From Kitasatospora sp. MAP12-44 (GTDB lineage: Bacteria; Actinomycetota; Actinomycetes; Streptomycetales; Streptomycetaceae): 64,000 nucleotides of DNA. The stretch's first letter is position 1. Each line of letters starts with the position of its first letter. This document shows, one piece after another, positions 42,587 through 49,963 of this stretch. The stretch is taken from assembly GCF_029892095.1 (NCBI RefSeq), contig NZ_JARZAE010000004.1:6696001-6760000 (forward strand), read 5' to 3'. The translations under genes and the position numbers were made by a program. Below the pieces are notes generated by a model that saw only the letters and a program-made list of their open reading frames with translations, searched no databases and was not told the DNA's origin.

Positions 42587-43060
42587 CTAGAAGAAGCCGC
42601 AGGTGGGGGCGGTGCCGCTGGGGGCCGGGCCGGCGTCGGTGGCGGCCGGGGTGGAGACCTCCAGGCGGATGCCGTCCGGGTCGGTGAAGAAGATCCCGCC
42701 GGAGCTCGCGCCCTCGCTGTGCGGCACCACGCCGTCGTACTGGAAGGTGGCGGAGATGCTCACCAGCACCTGCTCCACGGCCTTGACCTCCTCGACGCTG
42801 TCCACCTGGAACGCGAGGTGGTGCAGCCCCGGGGCGGCGGTGGCAAAGCTGCCCGCGCTCTGCTGCCAGAGCGTGACCATCAGCTGCCCGCCGCGGCCGA
42901 GGAAGGCCCAGCGCCGCTCGGGGTCCTCGCCCTTGCCCAGCACCTCGAAGCCGAACACCTGCTGGTAGAAGCCGAGCGACCGGTCGAGGTCGGTGATGTT
43001 GAGACCGATGTGCCCGGTCCGCAGGGACGTGGGGCCGGTGGGGTCGGTGGGGTGGGTCAT
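42587..43060 (-). CDS. VOC-family (glyoxalase-like) protein
   Basis: The protein has 157 residues, one vicinal-oxygen-chelate unit of paired beta-alpha-beta-beta-beta modules. Metal-ligand positions look intact: H in RTGHIGLNITDL, H in LHHLAFQV and E near RLEVST. Family members range from glyoxalase I to dioxygenases and resistance proteins. The ATG at 43060 has GGAGG upstream. It is divergent from a CGNR zinc-finger gene, a frequent pairing in actinomycetes, so the CGNR protein is probably its regulator. Confidence 0.85.
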   Translation of the reverse strand: MTHPTDPTGPTSLRTGHIGLNITDLDRSLGFYQQVFGFEVLGKGEDPERRWAFLGRGGQLMVTLWQQSAGSFATAAPGLHHLAFQVDSVEEVKAVEQVLVSISATFQYDGVVPHSEGASSGGIFFTDPDGIRLEVSTPAATDAGPAPSGTAPTCGFF

Positions 43061-43196
43061 CAGATGCCTCCGTGGTGGTGTCCGGGCCGGCTCGCTTAAC
43101 CGTTCTTCTGAAGTATGGGGGTTAGGTTCGGGTGGGGTCAACCGCTTTGAGGTCGGATGCCGGTTAGAATGATCCATCCGACCGCAGGAGGGCCCG

Positions 43197-43769
43197 ATGT
43201 CCCAGTACGACGCACCGCCGACCGACCCGCGCCCACTTGACCCGCGCCCACTGCCGGGCGAGCCGCTCTCGCTGGACCTGCTCAACACCCGCTGGAACGG
43301 TGGCGGCACCCCCCAGGACCTGCTGGACTCCGTCGCCGGCCTGGCCCGCTGGCTGGCCTGGAACGGGCTCGCCGACCGGGCCGTCGCGGATCGCGCCACG
43401 CTGGACGCGCTGCTGGCCGCCCGCGAGGCGATCGCCCGGCTGGCGGACGTGCCCGGCGAGCCGCAGGCCGTGCTGGCCCTCAACGAGGTGCTCGCGCACG
43501 GCTGGATCAGCCGGACGCTGGGGCCGGACGGGCCGCAGCACCGGGCCGAGGCGGACGCCGCCGACTGGCTGCCGGCCTGGATCGCCGCCGACGACTACCT
43601 GCGCCTGCTGGCGGAATCCCCCGACCGGATCCGCAGCTGCGCGCACCCCGACTGCGTGCTGCACTTCTACGACACCTCGAAGAACGGCACCCGGCGCTGG
43701 TGCTCGATGGCCTCCTGCGGCAACCGCGCCAAGGCCTCGCGCCACTACGCCAAGACCAAGTCGGGCTGA
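43197..43769 (+). CDS. CGNR zinc-finger transcriptional regulator
   Basis: The protein has 190 residues. The N-terminal ABATE-type domain (LSLDLLNTRWNG) senses a ligand. The C-terminal CGNR zinc finger, RSCAHPDCVLHFYDTS then RRWCSMASCGNRAKASRHY, supplies four Cys and the name-giving CGNR motif for DNA binding. A -10-like TAGAAT lies at 43164-43169 in the shared upstream region. It likely controls itself and the divergent VOC gene. Confidence 0.9.
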   Translation: MSQYDAPPTDPRPLDPRPLPGEPLSLDLLNTRWNGGGTPQDLLDSVAGLARWLAWNGLADRAVADRATLDALLAAREAIARLADVPGEPQAVLALNEVLAHGWISRTLGPDGPQHRAEADAADWLPAWIAADDYLRLLAESPDRIRSCAHPDCVLHFYDTSKNGTRRWCSMASCGNRAKASRHYAKTKSG

Positions 43770-43954
43770 GCGCACGGGAGCTGAGGCATTGATACGGGGG
43801 AGTCAAGCCCCCGATTCGGGGGTCGCCCGGCCGCCGGGTCGGCGGCGGGTGGGAGGCTTCGCGGCTACGGTTCTGCGGTAGTCCCTAACGGGCCGCCCGA
43901 GTCGGCGGAGCGAGGATGCCGACCTGGGGTCGGCCATGGGGAGGAGAGTGCGGG

Positions 43955-44542
43955 ATGCGTCTGGGGCGTCGATACCGTGAGCACAGGGAGCAGTTGGGGC
44001 GGTGTCGCCGACTCGACCGGTCCTTGGAGCTGCCGGAACCCTTCGATGCCACGGAACTTGTCCGCCGAGTGGCCGAACAGCGCGGCAGGCCAATCGAGTT
44101 ACTTCCGATATCGTGGAAACCGGGCATCCCCTGCGGCCTCCTGGTCGCCACCGGCTCGGCCGACTACATCGTCTACGCCAGCGACACCTCGCCGCTGCAC
44201 CGGCAGCACATCCTGCTGCACGAAGTGGCTCACCTGCTCTGCGGCCACGCCGATGAGGCCGACACCGCCTCGGGTGAGCTGATGCCCCATCTCTCCGCTG
44301 ACCTGGTACGGCGGGTGCTCGGTCGGACGGTCTACTCCGAGCCGCAGGAGCAGGAGGCCGAACTACTGGCTTCGATGATCATGAACCGCGCGGTGTGGGC
44401 GAATTCGGCGGCCGAGCCCGAGCCCGAGCTCGAGCCCGGGGCGGCGCGGGGCGCCGCTGAGCTGGACCCCTTCTTCGGCCCACCGCCCAGGCGCCGCCGC
44501 AAGGCGGGCCCGTCGGCGGAGGGTGGCGGCGCGCGTGGTTGA
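43955..44542 (+). CDS. ImmA/IrrE-type metallopeptidase
   Basis: The protein has 195 residues. The zinc motif HExxH is H89EVAH93, followed by LLCGH; a third ligand Glu is likely in EQEAELLASMI. ImmA/IrrE proteases cleave XRE-type repressors to induce mobile elements or stress genes. The tail is acidic (Glu-Pro), then basic and Pro-rich. The ATG at 43955 is preceded by GGAGGAGAG. Its last 20 bases overlap the start of the membrane-protein gene, so the two are coupled. No cognate repressor adjoins it. Confidence 0.85.
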   Translation: MRLGRRYREHREQLGRCRRLDRSLELPEPFDATELVRRVAEQRGRPIELLPISWKPGIPCGLLVATGSADYIVYASDTSPLHRQHILLHEVAHLLCGHADEADTASGELMPHLSADLVRRVLGRTVYSEPQEQEAELLASMIMNRAVWANSAAEPEPELEPGAARGAAELDPFFGPPPRRRRKAGPSAEGGGARG

Positions 44543-45761
44543 CCCGGTGATCTACGCCGCGGCCGCAGTCCTCCTCGCCTTCGGGGCGCACCGCTGGGTC
44601 CTGCTCCGGGGCGAACGGCGGCTGCCGGCCCTGCGGTTCGCGGCCGACTTCGCGTTCTGCCTCGGTGCGGCGCTGCTCGTGCTGGCGCCGGACACGGCCG
44701 CGGCGATCGAGCGTACGGCCGGCCTGCCGGGGCTCGCCATGCTGGTGGGCGACGCCCTGCGGATGACCGCCGCCTGCTTCCTCGGCCTGCTCGCCGCAGC
44801 CCTGCGCGAGCCACGGTCCCCGCGTGAGCCGGTAGTTCCGCGCGAGCCACTGCCACTGCCACTGCCCCGGCCGCGCGGCGTTCCCAGCGTGACGGTGCTC
44901 GCGCTCGCGGTCGGCCTGGTGCTGGCCGTCGGCTTCTTCCTGGCCGCGCACGTCCGCTCGGTGGCCGGGGAGGTGTCCGTCCCGACCGCCGACCGCGCGG
45001 CCCTGGCAGGTTACGACGCCACCAGCCTGCTCTACGTGGGTTGGCAACTGGCCACCGTGGCACGGCAGATCCGCAGCCGCTCACGGTTCGCCGGCACGTC
45101 GGTGCTGCGGATCGGCCTGCGGCTGATCGGTTGGAGCGCGGCCGTCGGCGTGCTGTGGACCGCTTGGGGCTTCGACGACGTCCGGCAGGCGCTCGCCACC
45201 GGTCGGCAGACGGATGGCGAGGACCTGGTCTCCGTGGTCCTGGGCTTCCTCTGCGTGACGCTGATCGCCGCGGGTGGGACGGCCACCGGGTGGGCCAGGG
45301 CGGCGGCGCCCCTACGGCGTCGGCGCTGGGCCTGCCGCAGCCACCTCGCGCTGGCGCCGCTGTGGACCGCGCTGTACCAGGCCTTCCCGGAGATCGCGCT
45401 GGCCCCGCCCGGCCGTCGCCGCGCCCGGCGGCTGCCCCGCGACGTGCAGTTCGCGCTCTACCGGCGGGTGATCGAGATCCGCGACGGACTGCTGCTGCTC
45501 CGCCCCCATCTGCCGCCGCTGGGAGCGGAGTTGGAGGAGTCGGCCGCCGGCTCCGCAGGGCCGGCGGCCGAGGCGGCGGTGATCGTCCGCGCGCTGGCCC
45601 GGGCTTCTTCGGGCGAACGGTCCACCGGGGCAGGTGAGTTCGCCGATTCTCATCCGGCCGGCCTGGCGGCAGAGTGCGAGGTCGAGTGGCTGGTGCGGGT
45701 CTCGGCTGCCTTCGCCGACGCCGCAACGGGGAGTCGAGGCCTTGGCAATGTCATGAGCTGA
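44523..45761 (+). CDS. MAB_1171c-family putative transporter (DUF6545-type)
   Basis: The protein has 412 residues. About seven membrane helices in the first 260 residues are followed by a cytoplasmic region of about 150 residues (FALYRRVIEIRDGLLLLRPH) typical of the MAB_1171c family. The family is regularly encoded next to ImmA/IrrE proteases in streptomycetes; its function is unknown. A GTG four codons later (44535) is an equally possible start. The protease-membrane protein pair suggests a signal-transducing module. Confidence 0.8.
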   Translation: MAARVVDPVIYAAAAVLLAFGAHRWVLLRGERRLPALRFAADFAFCLGAALLVLAPDTAAAIERTAGLPGLAMLVGDALRMTAACFLGLLAAALREPRSPREPVVPREPLPLPLPRPRGVPSVTVLALAVGLVLAVGFFLAAHVRSVAGEVSVPTADRAALAGYDATSLLYVGWQLATVARQIRSRSRFAGTSVLRIGLRLIGWSAAVGVLWTAWGFDDVRQALATGRQTDGEDLVSVVLGFLCVTLIAAGGTATGWARAAAPLRRRRWACRSHLALAPLWTALYQAFPEIALAPPGRRRARRLPRDVQFALYRRVIEIRDGLLLLRPHLPPLGAELEESAAGSAGPAAEAAVIVRALARASSGERSTGAGEFADSHPAGLAAECEVEWLVRVSAAFADAATGSRGLGNVMS

Positions 45762-45826
45762 AATGAATGCTGAACATCCGTCATAAACCTACGCTCGCTG
45801 GCCAGGTGATTGACCAAGGGGCAGTC

Positions 45827-45839
45827 AGGAGGCTCCCAT
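45827..45839 (+). promoter_or_regulatory. Orphan ribosome-binding site and AT of a split start codon
   Basis: AGGAGG, a 5-base spacer and AT stand directly against the inferred left end of the IS200/IS605 element. Joined to the G at 47695 on the other side, they form a textbook RBS-ATG for the secreted-peptide frame. TTGACC at about 45810 may belong to its promoter region. Confidence 0.65.
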
Positions 45840-45860
45840 CCCCCTATCTTCGCAGGGAAT

Positions 45861-45878
45861 CCCGGCCTTTAGGCCGGG
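45861..45878. repeat. Left-end stem-loop of the IS element
   Basis: CCCGGCC and GGCCGGG pair around TTTA. In IS200/IS605 elements, subterminal imperfect palindromes like this are recognised as single-stranded hairpins by TnpA. Confidence 0.75.
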
Positions 45879-45945
45879 CGGGAATGCGATCCTTGGCCCG
45901 GAGCCGCGAAGCGGCGAAGTTCGCTGCGAAGACTGGTGCGCAGCG

Positions 45946-46374
45946 TCAGGCCGGCTGCTTCTGGTTCTCGATGTACTCCTTCACGATGCTTAGCGGCGCG
46001 CCGCCGCAGGACCCTGCGAAGTACGAGGGTGCCCAGAATACCGAGCCCGTCCCGATGCGGTTGATCCGTCCGGTGTACTCGGCCCGCAGGTAGCGGGAGC
46101 TGACGCCCTTGAGGCTGTTGACCAGTTTGGACAGGGCGACCTTCGGCGGGTAGTGCACCAGCAGGTGGACGTGATCGCCTTCGCCGTTGAATTCCCGCAG
46201 CTCCGCACTGAAGCTCTCGCATACGTCCCGCATGATCGCCTCGCAGCGCGTCAGCATCTCGTCGTTGAAGACCTCACGCCGGTACTTGGTGACGAACACC
46301 AAGTGTGCGTGCAGGTGATAGACGACATGGTTTCCCCGGCGGATATCAGGATCTGGTTCCCAGCGTGGTGACAT
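45946..46374 (-). CDS. tnpA: TnpA, IS200-type Y1 HUH transposase
   Basis: The protein has 142 residues. The HUH motif is H68-V-H70 (GDHVHLLVHYPP) and the catalytic tyrosine is Y134 (VKEYIENQ). It cuts and joins single-stranded DNA at the element ends during replication (peel-and-paste). The length and residues are those of a full-length enzyme. It is divergent from tnpB with a 47-base shared promoter region (TTTGAC at 46383). Confidence 0.93.
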   Translation of the reverse strand: MSPRWEPDPDIRRGNHVVYHLHAHLVFVTKYRREVFNDEMLTRCEAIMRDVCESFSAELREFNGEGDHVHLLVHYPPKVALSKLVNSLKGVSSRYLRAEYTGRINRIGTGSVFWAPSYFAGSCGGAPLSIVKEYIENQKQPA

Positions 46375-46421
46375 GCGCCAAGTTTGACAGGTGTTAAGGT
46401 GACCTGCGATCAGGAAGGGGG

Positions 46422-47657
46422 GTGGACCCGTTGGACACGCAGATCCGTGCGTACAAGTTCCTCATGCGACCCACCGCCCGTCAGGTCCAGGCCCTCGCCG
46501 CGATGCTGGTCGACCACTGCTCGCTCTACAACGGGGCCTTGGAGGAACGGCGCGACGCCTACCGTCACGCCTCGAAGACGACGGTTAAGTACGGCCAGCA
46601 GTCGGCGCAGCTCAAAGACATTCGGGCGTTCGACCCGCAGCGCCAGGGCCGGTGGTCGTTCTCCAGCCAGCAGGCGACGCTTCGGCGTCTGGACAAGGCG
46701 TTCGCCGCGTTCTTCCGTCGGGTCAAGTCCGGCGAGAAGCCCGGATACCCGCGCTTCCGGGGCGTGAACTGGTTCGACACGGTGGACTTCCCCAGGGACG
46801 GGGACGGCTGCCGGTGGGACTCGATGCCCGGTCACCCTCCCAGGGTCCGGTTCCAAGGTGTCGGGCACGTCAAGGTCAACCAGCACCGTCAGGTGGTCGG
46901 CAAGGTCAAGACCGTCTCGGTGAAGCGCGAGGGCAAGCGCTGGTATGTAGTGCTGACCGCCGAGCAGTCCAAGCCCGAACCGTTGGAACCCACCGGTTCG
47001 GTGGTCGGCATCGACCTGGGCATCGCCAACTTCCTCGCCGACTCCAACGGTGGCTTCGTTTCCAACCCGCGCTTCGGCCGGGAGAACGCCGAGGCCCTCG
47101 CGCAGGCTCAGCGGCACCTGGCCACCTTCCCCCGTGCTTGCCGGGACAACCGCGCCAAGAAGCACCGCCGGGCCGTCGAGAAGGTCGCCGACCTGCACGG
47201 CAAGGTCCGCCGCCAACGGCTCGACCACGCGCACAAGACCGCCCTCACCCTGGTGCGCCGGCACGATCTGATCGCGCACGAGAAGCTGAGCATCAGCAAC
47301 ATGGTGCGGACGCCGAAGCCGAAGCCGGACCCCGCGCGGCCGGGCGGCTTCCTGCCCAATGGTGCCGCCTCGAAGGCCGGGCTGAACAAGTCGATCACAG
47401 ATGCGGGTTGGGGGGTGTTCCTCGCGATCCTCACCAGCAAGGCTGCAAGCGCCGGCCGGACGATTATCGCGGTGGACCCCCGCAACACCTCCCGGACGTG
47501 CCCACAACCCGCGTGTGGCCACGTCTCCGGGGAGAACCGAACCACTCAGGCAAAGTTCCACTGCGTACGGTGTGGCCACACGGACCACGCGGACACGGTG
47601 GGTGCCATCAACGTTCTACGGGCCGGGCTGGTCCACTGCGACGCCAACCCGGCGTAA
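46422..47657 (+). CDS. tnpB: TnpB RNA-guided nuclease
   Basis: The protein has 411 residues. The RuvC catalytic residues are D198 (VVGIDLGIANF), E287 (IAHEKLSI) and D391 (HTDHADTVGAINVL). The zinc finger has C360, C365, C381 and C384 (TCPQPACGH, FHCVRCGH). TnpB, the ancestor of Cas12, uses an omega-RNA from the right end of the element to cut donor sites and so preserve the transposon. The start is a GTG with AAGGGGGG directly before it; a TTG three codons later is possible. All features of an active nuclease are present. Confidence 0.93.
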   Translation: MDPLDTQIRAYKFLMRPTARQVQALAAMLVDHCSLYNGALEERRDAYRHASKTTVKYGQQSAQLKDIRAFDPQRQGRWSFSSQQATLRRLDKAFAAFFRRVKSGEKPGYPRFRGVNWFDTVDFPRDGDGCRWDSMPGHPPRVRFQGVGHVKVNQHRQVVGKVKTVSVKREGKRWYVVLTAEQSKPEPLEPTGSVVGIDLGIANFLADSNGGFVSNPRFGRENAEALAQAQRHLATFPRACRDNRAKKHRRAVEKVADLHGKVRRQRLDHAHKTALTLVRRHDLIAHEKLSISNMVRTPKPKPDPARPGGFLPNGAASKAGLNKSITDAGWGVFLAILTSKAASAGRTIIAVDPRNTSRTCPQPACGHVSGENRTTQAKFHCVRCGHTDHADTVGAINVLRAGLVHCDANPA

Positions 47658-47714
47658 CAGGAAGCCCCGTCCCCTTAGGGCGGGGAGGAGTCACGGCCAA
47701 GAGCATTGTCAGGA
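47540..47714 (+). ncRNA. Predicted omega-RNA and guide of TnpB
   Basis: In IS200/IS605 elements the omega-RNA scaffold overlaps the 3' end of tnpB and the right-end hairpin, and its guide is read from the DNA just outside the element. Here the right-end hairpin is 47665-47685 and the guide would start at 47695 (GGCCAAGAGCATTGTC). The 5' limit is approximate and is taken from family knowledge, not from a visible signal. Confidence 0.5.
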
Positions 47715-47836
47715 AAGCCGTCGCCGCCGCCTGCTCGGTGGCCGCCCTGGTCGCCGTGGTGGCGATCTCAGCCCCCGCGGCCTCGGCCGCCCCGGCCAGG
47801 CCCAACTGCACCGTCAGCGGCCCGCACCACTGCTGA
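47695..47836 (+). pseudogene. Tiny secreted-peptide gene split from its start by the IS element
   Basis: The frame from 47696 reads AKSIVRKAVAAACSVAALVA, then a signal-peptide end (SAPAASA) and a short mature part ending NCTVSGPHHC. With the ATG rebuilt from AT (45838-45839) and G (47695), it would be 47 residues: a Sec signal peptide plus about 15-18 mature residues with two Cys. As it stands the gene has no start codon. Its last 23 bases overlap the opposite-strand gene. Basic N-terminus, hydrophobic core and Ala-x-Ala site are all present. Function unknown. Confidence 0.65.
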
Positions 47837-48641
47837 CCGGTTGCCCACTGCTGACCGGCTGCCCGCTGGTGCGGCGGCGCCGCACCTCGGCGGCCCGGCG
47901 CCAGATCCGCTCGCGGACGGCCTCGGCAGGCTCCTGACGGTCGCCCGCCGCCAGCACCTCGCGGCGGGCGACCGTCGCGCTGGAGACCATCGCGCGGTAG
48001 CGGTGGAAGATCTGCACCTCGCCGTCGGCCCGCCAGTTGTCGGTGAGGTAGGTGTAGTCCATGCCCGGGCACGGCGGCCGATTCGCGTCGAGCTCCGCCG
48101 TCGCGACCGCCCAGTGCCGCAGCCTGACCGGCGGAGCCGCCAGGGTCACCAACCCGCCCCGCCGGGTGACCAGGCTTGTCAGGTCGTTGCGCCCGTCGCA
48201 CTCGCGCTCCACCTGCTGCCGCCAGGCCGCCCGGTCGGCGAGCGCCAGGTCGAGGCCGTGCGTGCGCCAGCGGACCGTTCCGTCCGGCGGCGTCGTCAGC
48301 GGCAGGCTGCGGCGCAGCGCGCGGGCCGCCGCCTCGCTCAGCGGCGTCAGATCGCGCGGCACGAGCACGATCGGGTCGCTGGCCTCGCCCTCGAACGGCG
48401 TCGGGTCCAGGAACGGCCGGTCGATCACGATCAGTGTGCCGGGGTGGCGCTCGTAGCTCAGCCCCCAGAGCAACCGGGCCAGCAGCTGCGCGCCGGCCTT
48501 GCTGGAGAGCAGGTGCCAGGTCTCGTGGAAGCGGTTGGTGGCGAACCGCGCGGTCGCCCCCGGTCGCAGCCCCAGGACGGTGTACGGGCGCCCGTCCAGC
48601 CGCAGCACCCGTCGGTGCAGTTTCAGACCGTCGCCGGCCAC
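47814..48641 (-). CDS. Hypothetical protein
   Basis: I do not recognise a family. The protein has 275 residues and no signal peptide or membrane helix. It is Arg-rich, with an N-terminal beta-rich part (KLHRRVLRLDGRPYTVLGLR), a segment PGTLIVIDRPFLDPTPFEGE and a Trp/Tyr-rich stretch PGMDYTYLTDNW. The last residues repeat SGQPVS from a 15-bp DNA repeat. Third-position GC is high throughout, so the gene is real. It has its own upstream region shared with the divergent glycosyltransferase gene. Confidence 0.65.
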   Translation of the reverse strand: MAGDGLKLHRRVLRLDGRPYTVLGLRPGATARFATNRFHETWHLLSSKAGAQLLARLLWGLSYERHPGTLIVIDRPFLDPTPFEGEASDPIVLVPRDLTPLSEAAARALRRSLPLTTPPDGTVRWRTHGLDLALADRAAWRQQVERECDGRNDLTSLVTRRGGLVTLAAPPVRLRHWAVATAELDANRPPCPGMDYTYLTDNWRADGEVQIFHRYRAMVSSATVARREVLAAGDRQEPAEAVRERIWRRAAEVRRRRTSGQPVSSGQPVSSGAGR

Positions 48642-48827
48642 GTCGTGGTTCCTGGTGATGGGGTCCCGTCCTCCTGGTCGGCCTGCCGTTTCGAGGAATG
48701 ATGGCCGGTGGCGGTGGGTGCCGTCAGCTGGTTTTCAGGCTGTGGTGGTCCGTGGCCCGACGGGTGAGGATCCGGTGCACGGGTGGGGTGGTTCGCGGTG
48801 ATTGCCCGGTTTGTCACTTGTCGCACC

Positions 48828-48855
48828 TTGCCGGGTCCCTGACACCCGCTTACCT
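48828..48855 (+). promoter_or_regulatory. Sigma-70-like promoter of the glycosyltransferase gene
   Basis: TTGCCG (48828-48833) and TTACCT (48850-48855) are 16 bases apart. The expected transcription start (about 48862-48865) coincides with the ATG at 48865, and that ATG has no ribosome-binding site. A leaderless mRNA would fit both facts. Confidence 0.5.
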
Positions 48856-48864
48856 TCGAGCCTC

Positions 48865-49908
48865 ATGCCGGAACCACTGATCAGCGTCGTCCTTCCCGCC
48901 CACGACCAGCAAGGTCAGCTGTCCAGCTGCCTGGACTCGATTCTCGACCAGTCCTTCGGCGGCTTCGAGGTCATTGTCGTGACGGACCCCTCGCCGCATT
49001 GTGCGAGCGAGCTCTCGCAGGCTGTCGACGAGCCGCGGGTGACGGTGCTCCGACTGAACGCGGCCGTCGGCGTCGGCCACAGCCGCAACGCCGGGGCGGC
49101 CCACGCCAACGGCCGCTACCTGCTCTTCCTGGACAGCGACCACCTGGTCGCGCCCGGAGCCTTCCTGACCCTGGCCGACCGGCTGCGCGAGCTGGAGGAC
49201 TCCAGCGCCGAGCCGGAAGCCCGCCAGCCGGACGTGCTGCTCTTCGGGCACACCCGACTGCAGGCCGGCCGGATCTGGCCGGGCGCCGCCTCCGCACTGC
49301 TGGCGCAGGCCGGGCCGGACGCCTTCGGCCTGTCCGACCACCCCGAACTGCTCAGCGCTCCCGCCTTCGCCTGGGACCGGCTGATCAGCCGCGGGCTCTG
49401 GTCCGCTGCCTCGCTGGCCTTCCCCGAGGGCCGCTACGAGGAGGTGCCGCTGGTGCACCACGCGATGCTGACGGCCGATCGGCTGGCCGTCCTGGACCGC
49501 GAACTCGTCCAGCTGCGCCGCCGCGAGACGGTGCACCCGGCCGGCTCGCCCGGGAGCAGCCACTTCGACATCTTCGACCAGTACGAGCGCAGCTTCGCGC
49601 TGCTCGACGCGAGGTCCGAGAAGTCCCTGCACTCGGCGCTGTTCATCCGGATGATCCGGCACTACCTCTTCGTCTTCGACCTGGCCGGCTGCGTCCCGCG
49701 GGCCGTCCGCCCGCAGTTCTTCCACCGCGCCGCCGAGCACTACCAGCGCTGGGTGCCGGACGGCTTCAAACGCCCCGGCGGGCGCGAGGGCGTGAAGTTC
49801 TCGCTGCTCGCGGGCGGTTCGTACGGTGCCTTCGAGTTGGCCAAGCTCTCCCAGATCGCCCGCACGGCGGTCACCTCCCGCGCCGGACGTCGCACGGACG
49901 TCGCGTAG
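48865..49908 (+). CDS. Family 2 glycosyltransferase
   Basis: The protein has 347 residues. The GT-A fold is clear in the first 120: PLISVVLPAHDQQGQLSSCL, VGVGHSRNAGAAHANG and the DxD-type motif LFLDSDH. The C-terminal part resembles the N-terminal glycosyltransferase half of CDP-glycerol glycerophosphotransferases of wall teichoic acid genes (ARSEKSLHSALFIRMIRHYL), but the phosphotransferase half is absent. A role in surface polymer synthesis is inferred. It is not in a glycosylation cluster here. Confidence 0.85.
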   Translation: MPEPLISVVLPAHDQQGQLSSCLDSILDQSFGGFEVIVVTDPSPHCASELSQAVDEPRVTVLRLNAAVGVGHSRNAGAAHANGRYLLFLDSDHLVAPGAFLTLADRLRELEDSSAEPEARQPDVLLFGHTRLQAGRIWPGAASALLAQAGPDAFGLSDHPELLSAPAFAWDRLISRGLWSAASLAFPEGRYEEVPLVHHAMLTADRLAVLDRELVQLRRRETVHPAGSPGSSHFDIFDQYERSFALLDARSEKSLHSALFIRMIRHYLFVFDLAGCVPRAVRPQFFHRAAEHYQRWVPDGFKRPGGREGVKFSLLAGGSYGAFELAKLSQIARTAVTSRAGRRTDVA

Positions 49909-49919
49909 GCGTAGGGGTC

Positions 49920-49956
<37 letters not shown>

Positions 49957-49963
49957 CAGTGGC

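Larger units (their letters stand above)
45840..47694. mobile_element. IS200/IS605-family insertion sequence (divergent tnpA and tnpB)
   Basis: An element of about 1.86 kb with a Y1 transposase gene on the minus strand and tnpB on the plus strand, the IS605 arrangement. The right end is a stem-loop (CCCCG...CGGGG, 47665-47685) followed by GGAGTCAC; I place the right border after TCAC at 47694. The left end carries a stem-loop at 45861-45878. The left border at 45840 is inferred from the split start codon. No inverted terminal repeats or target duplications are expected for this family. Both proteins have intact catalytic residues, so the copy may be active. Confidence 0.88.
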
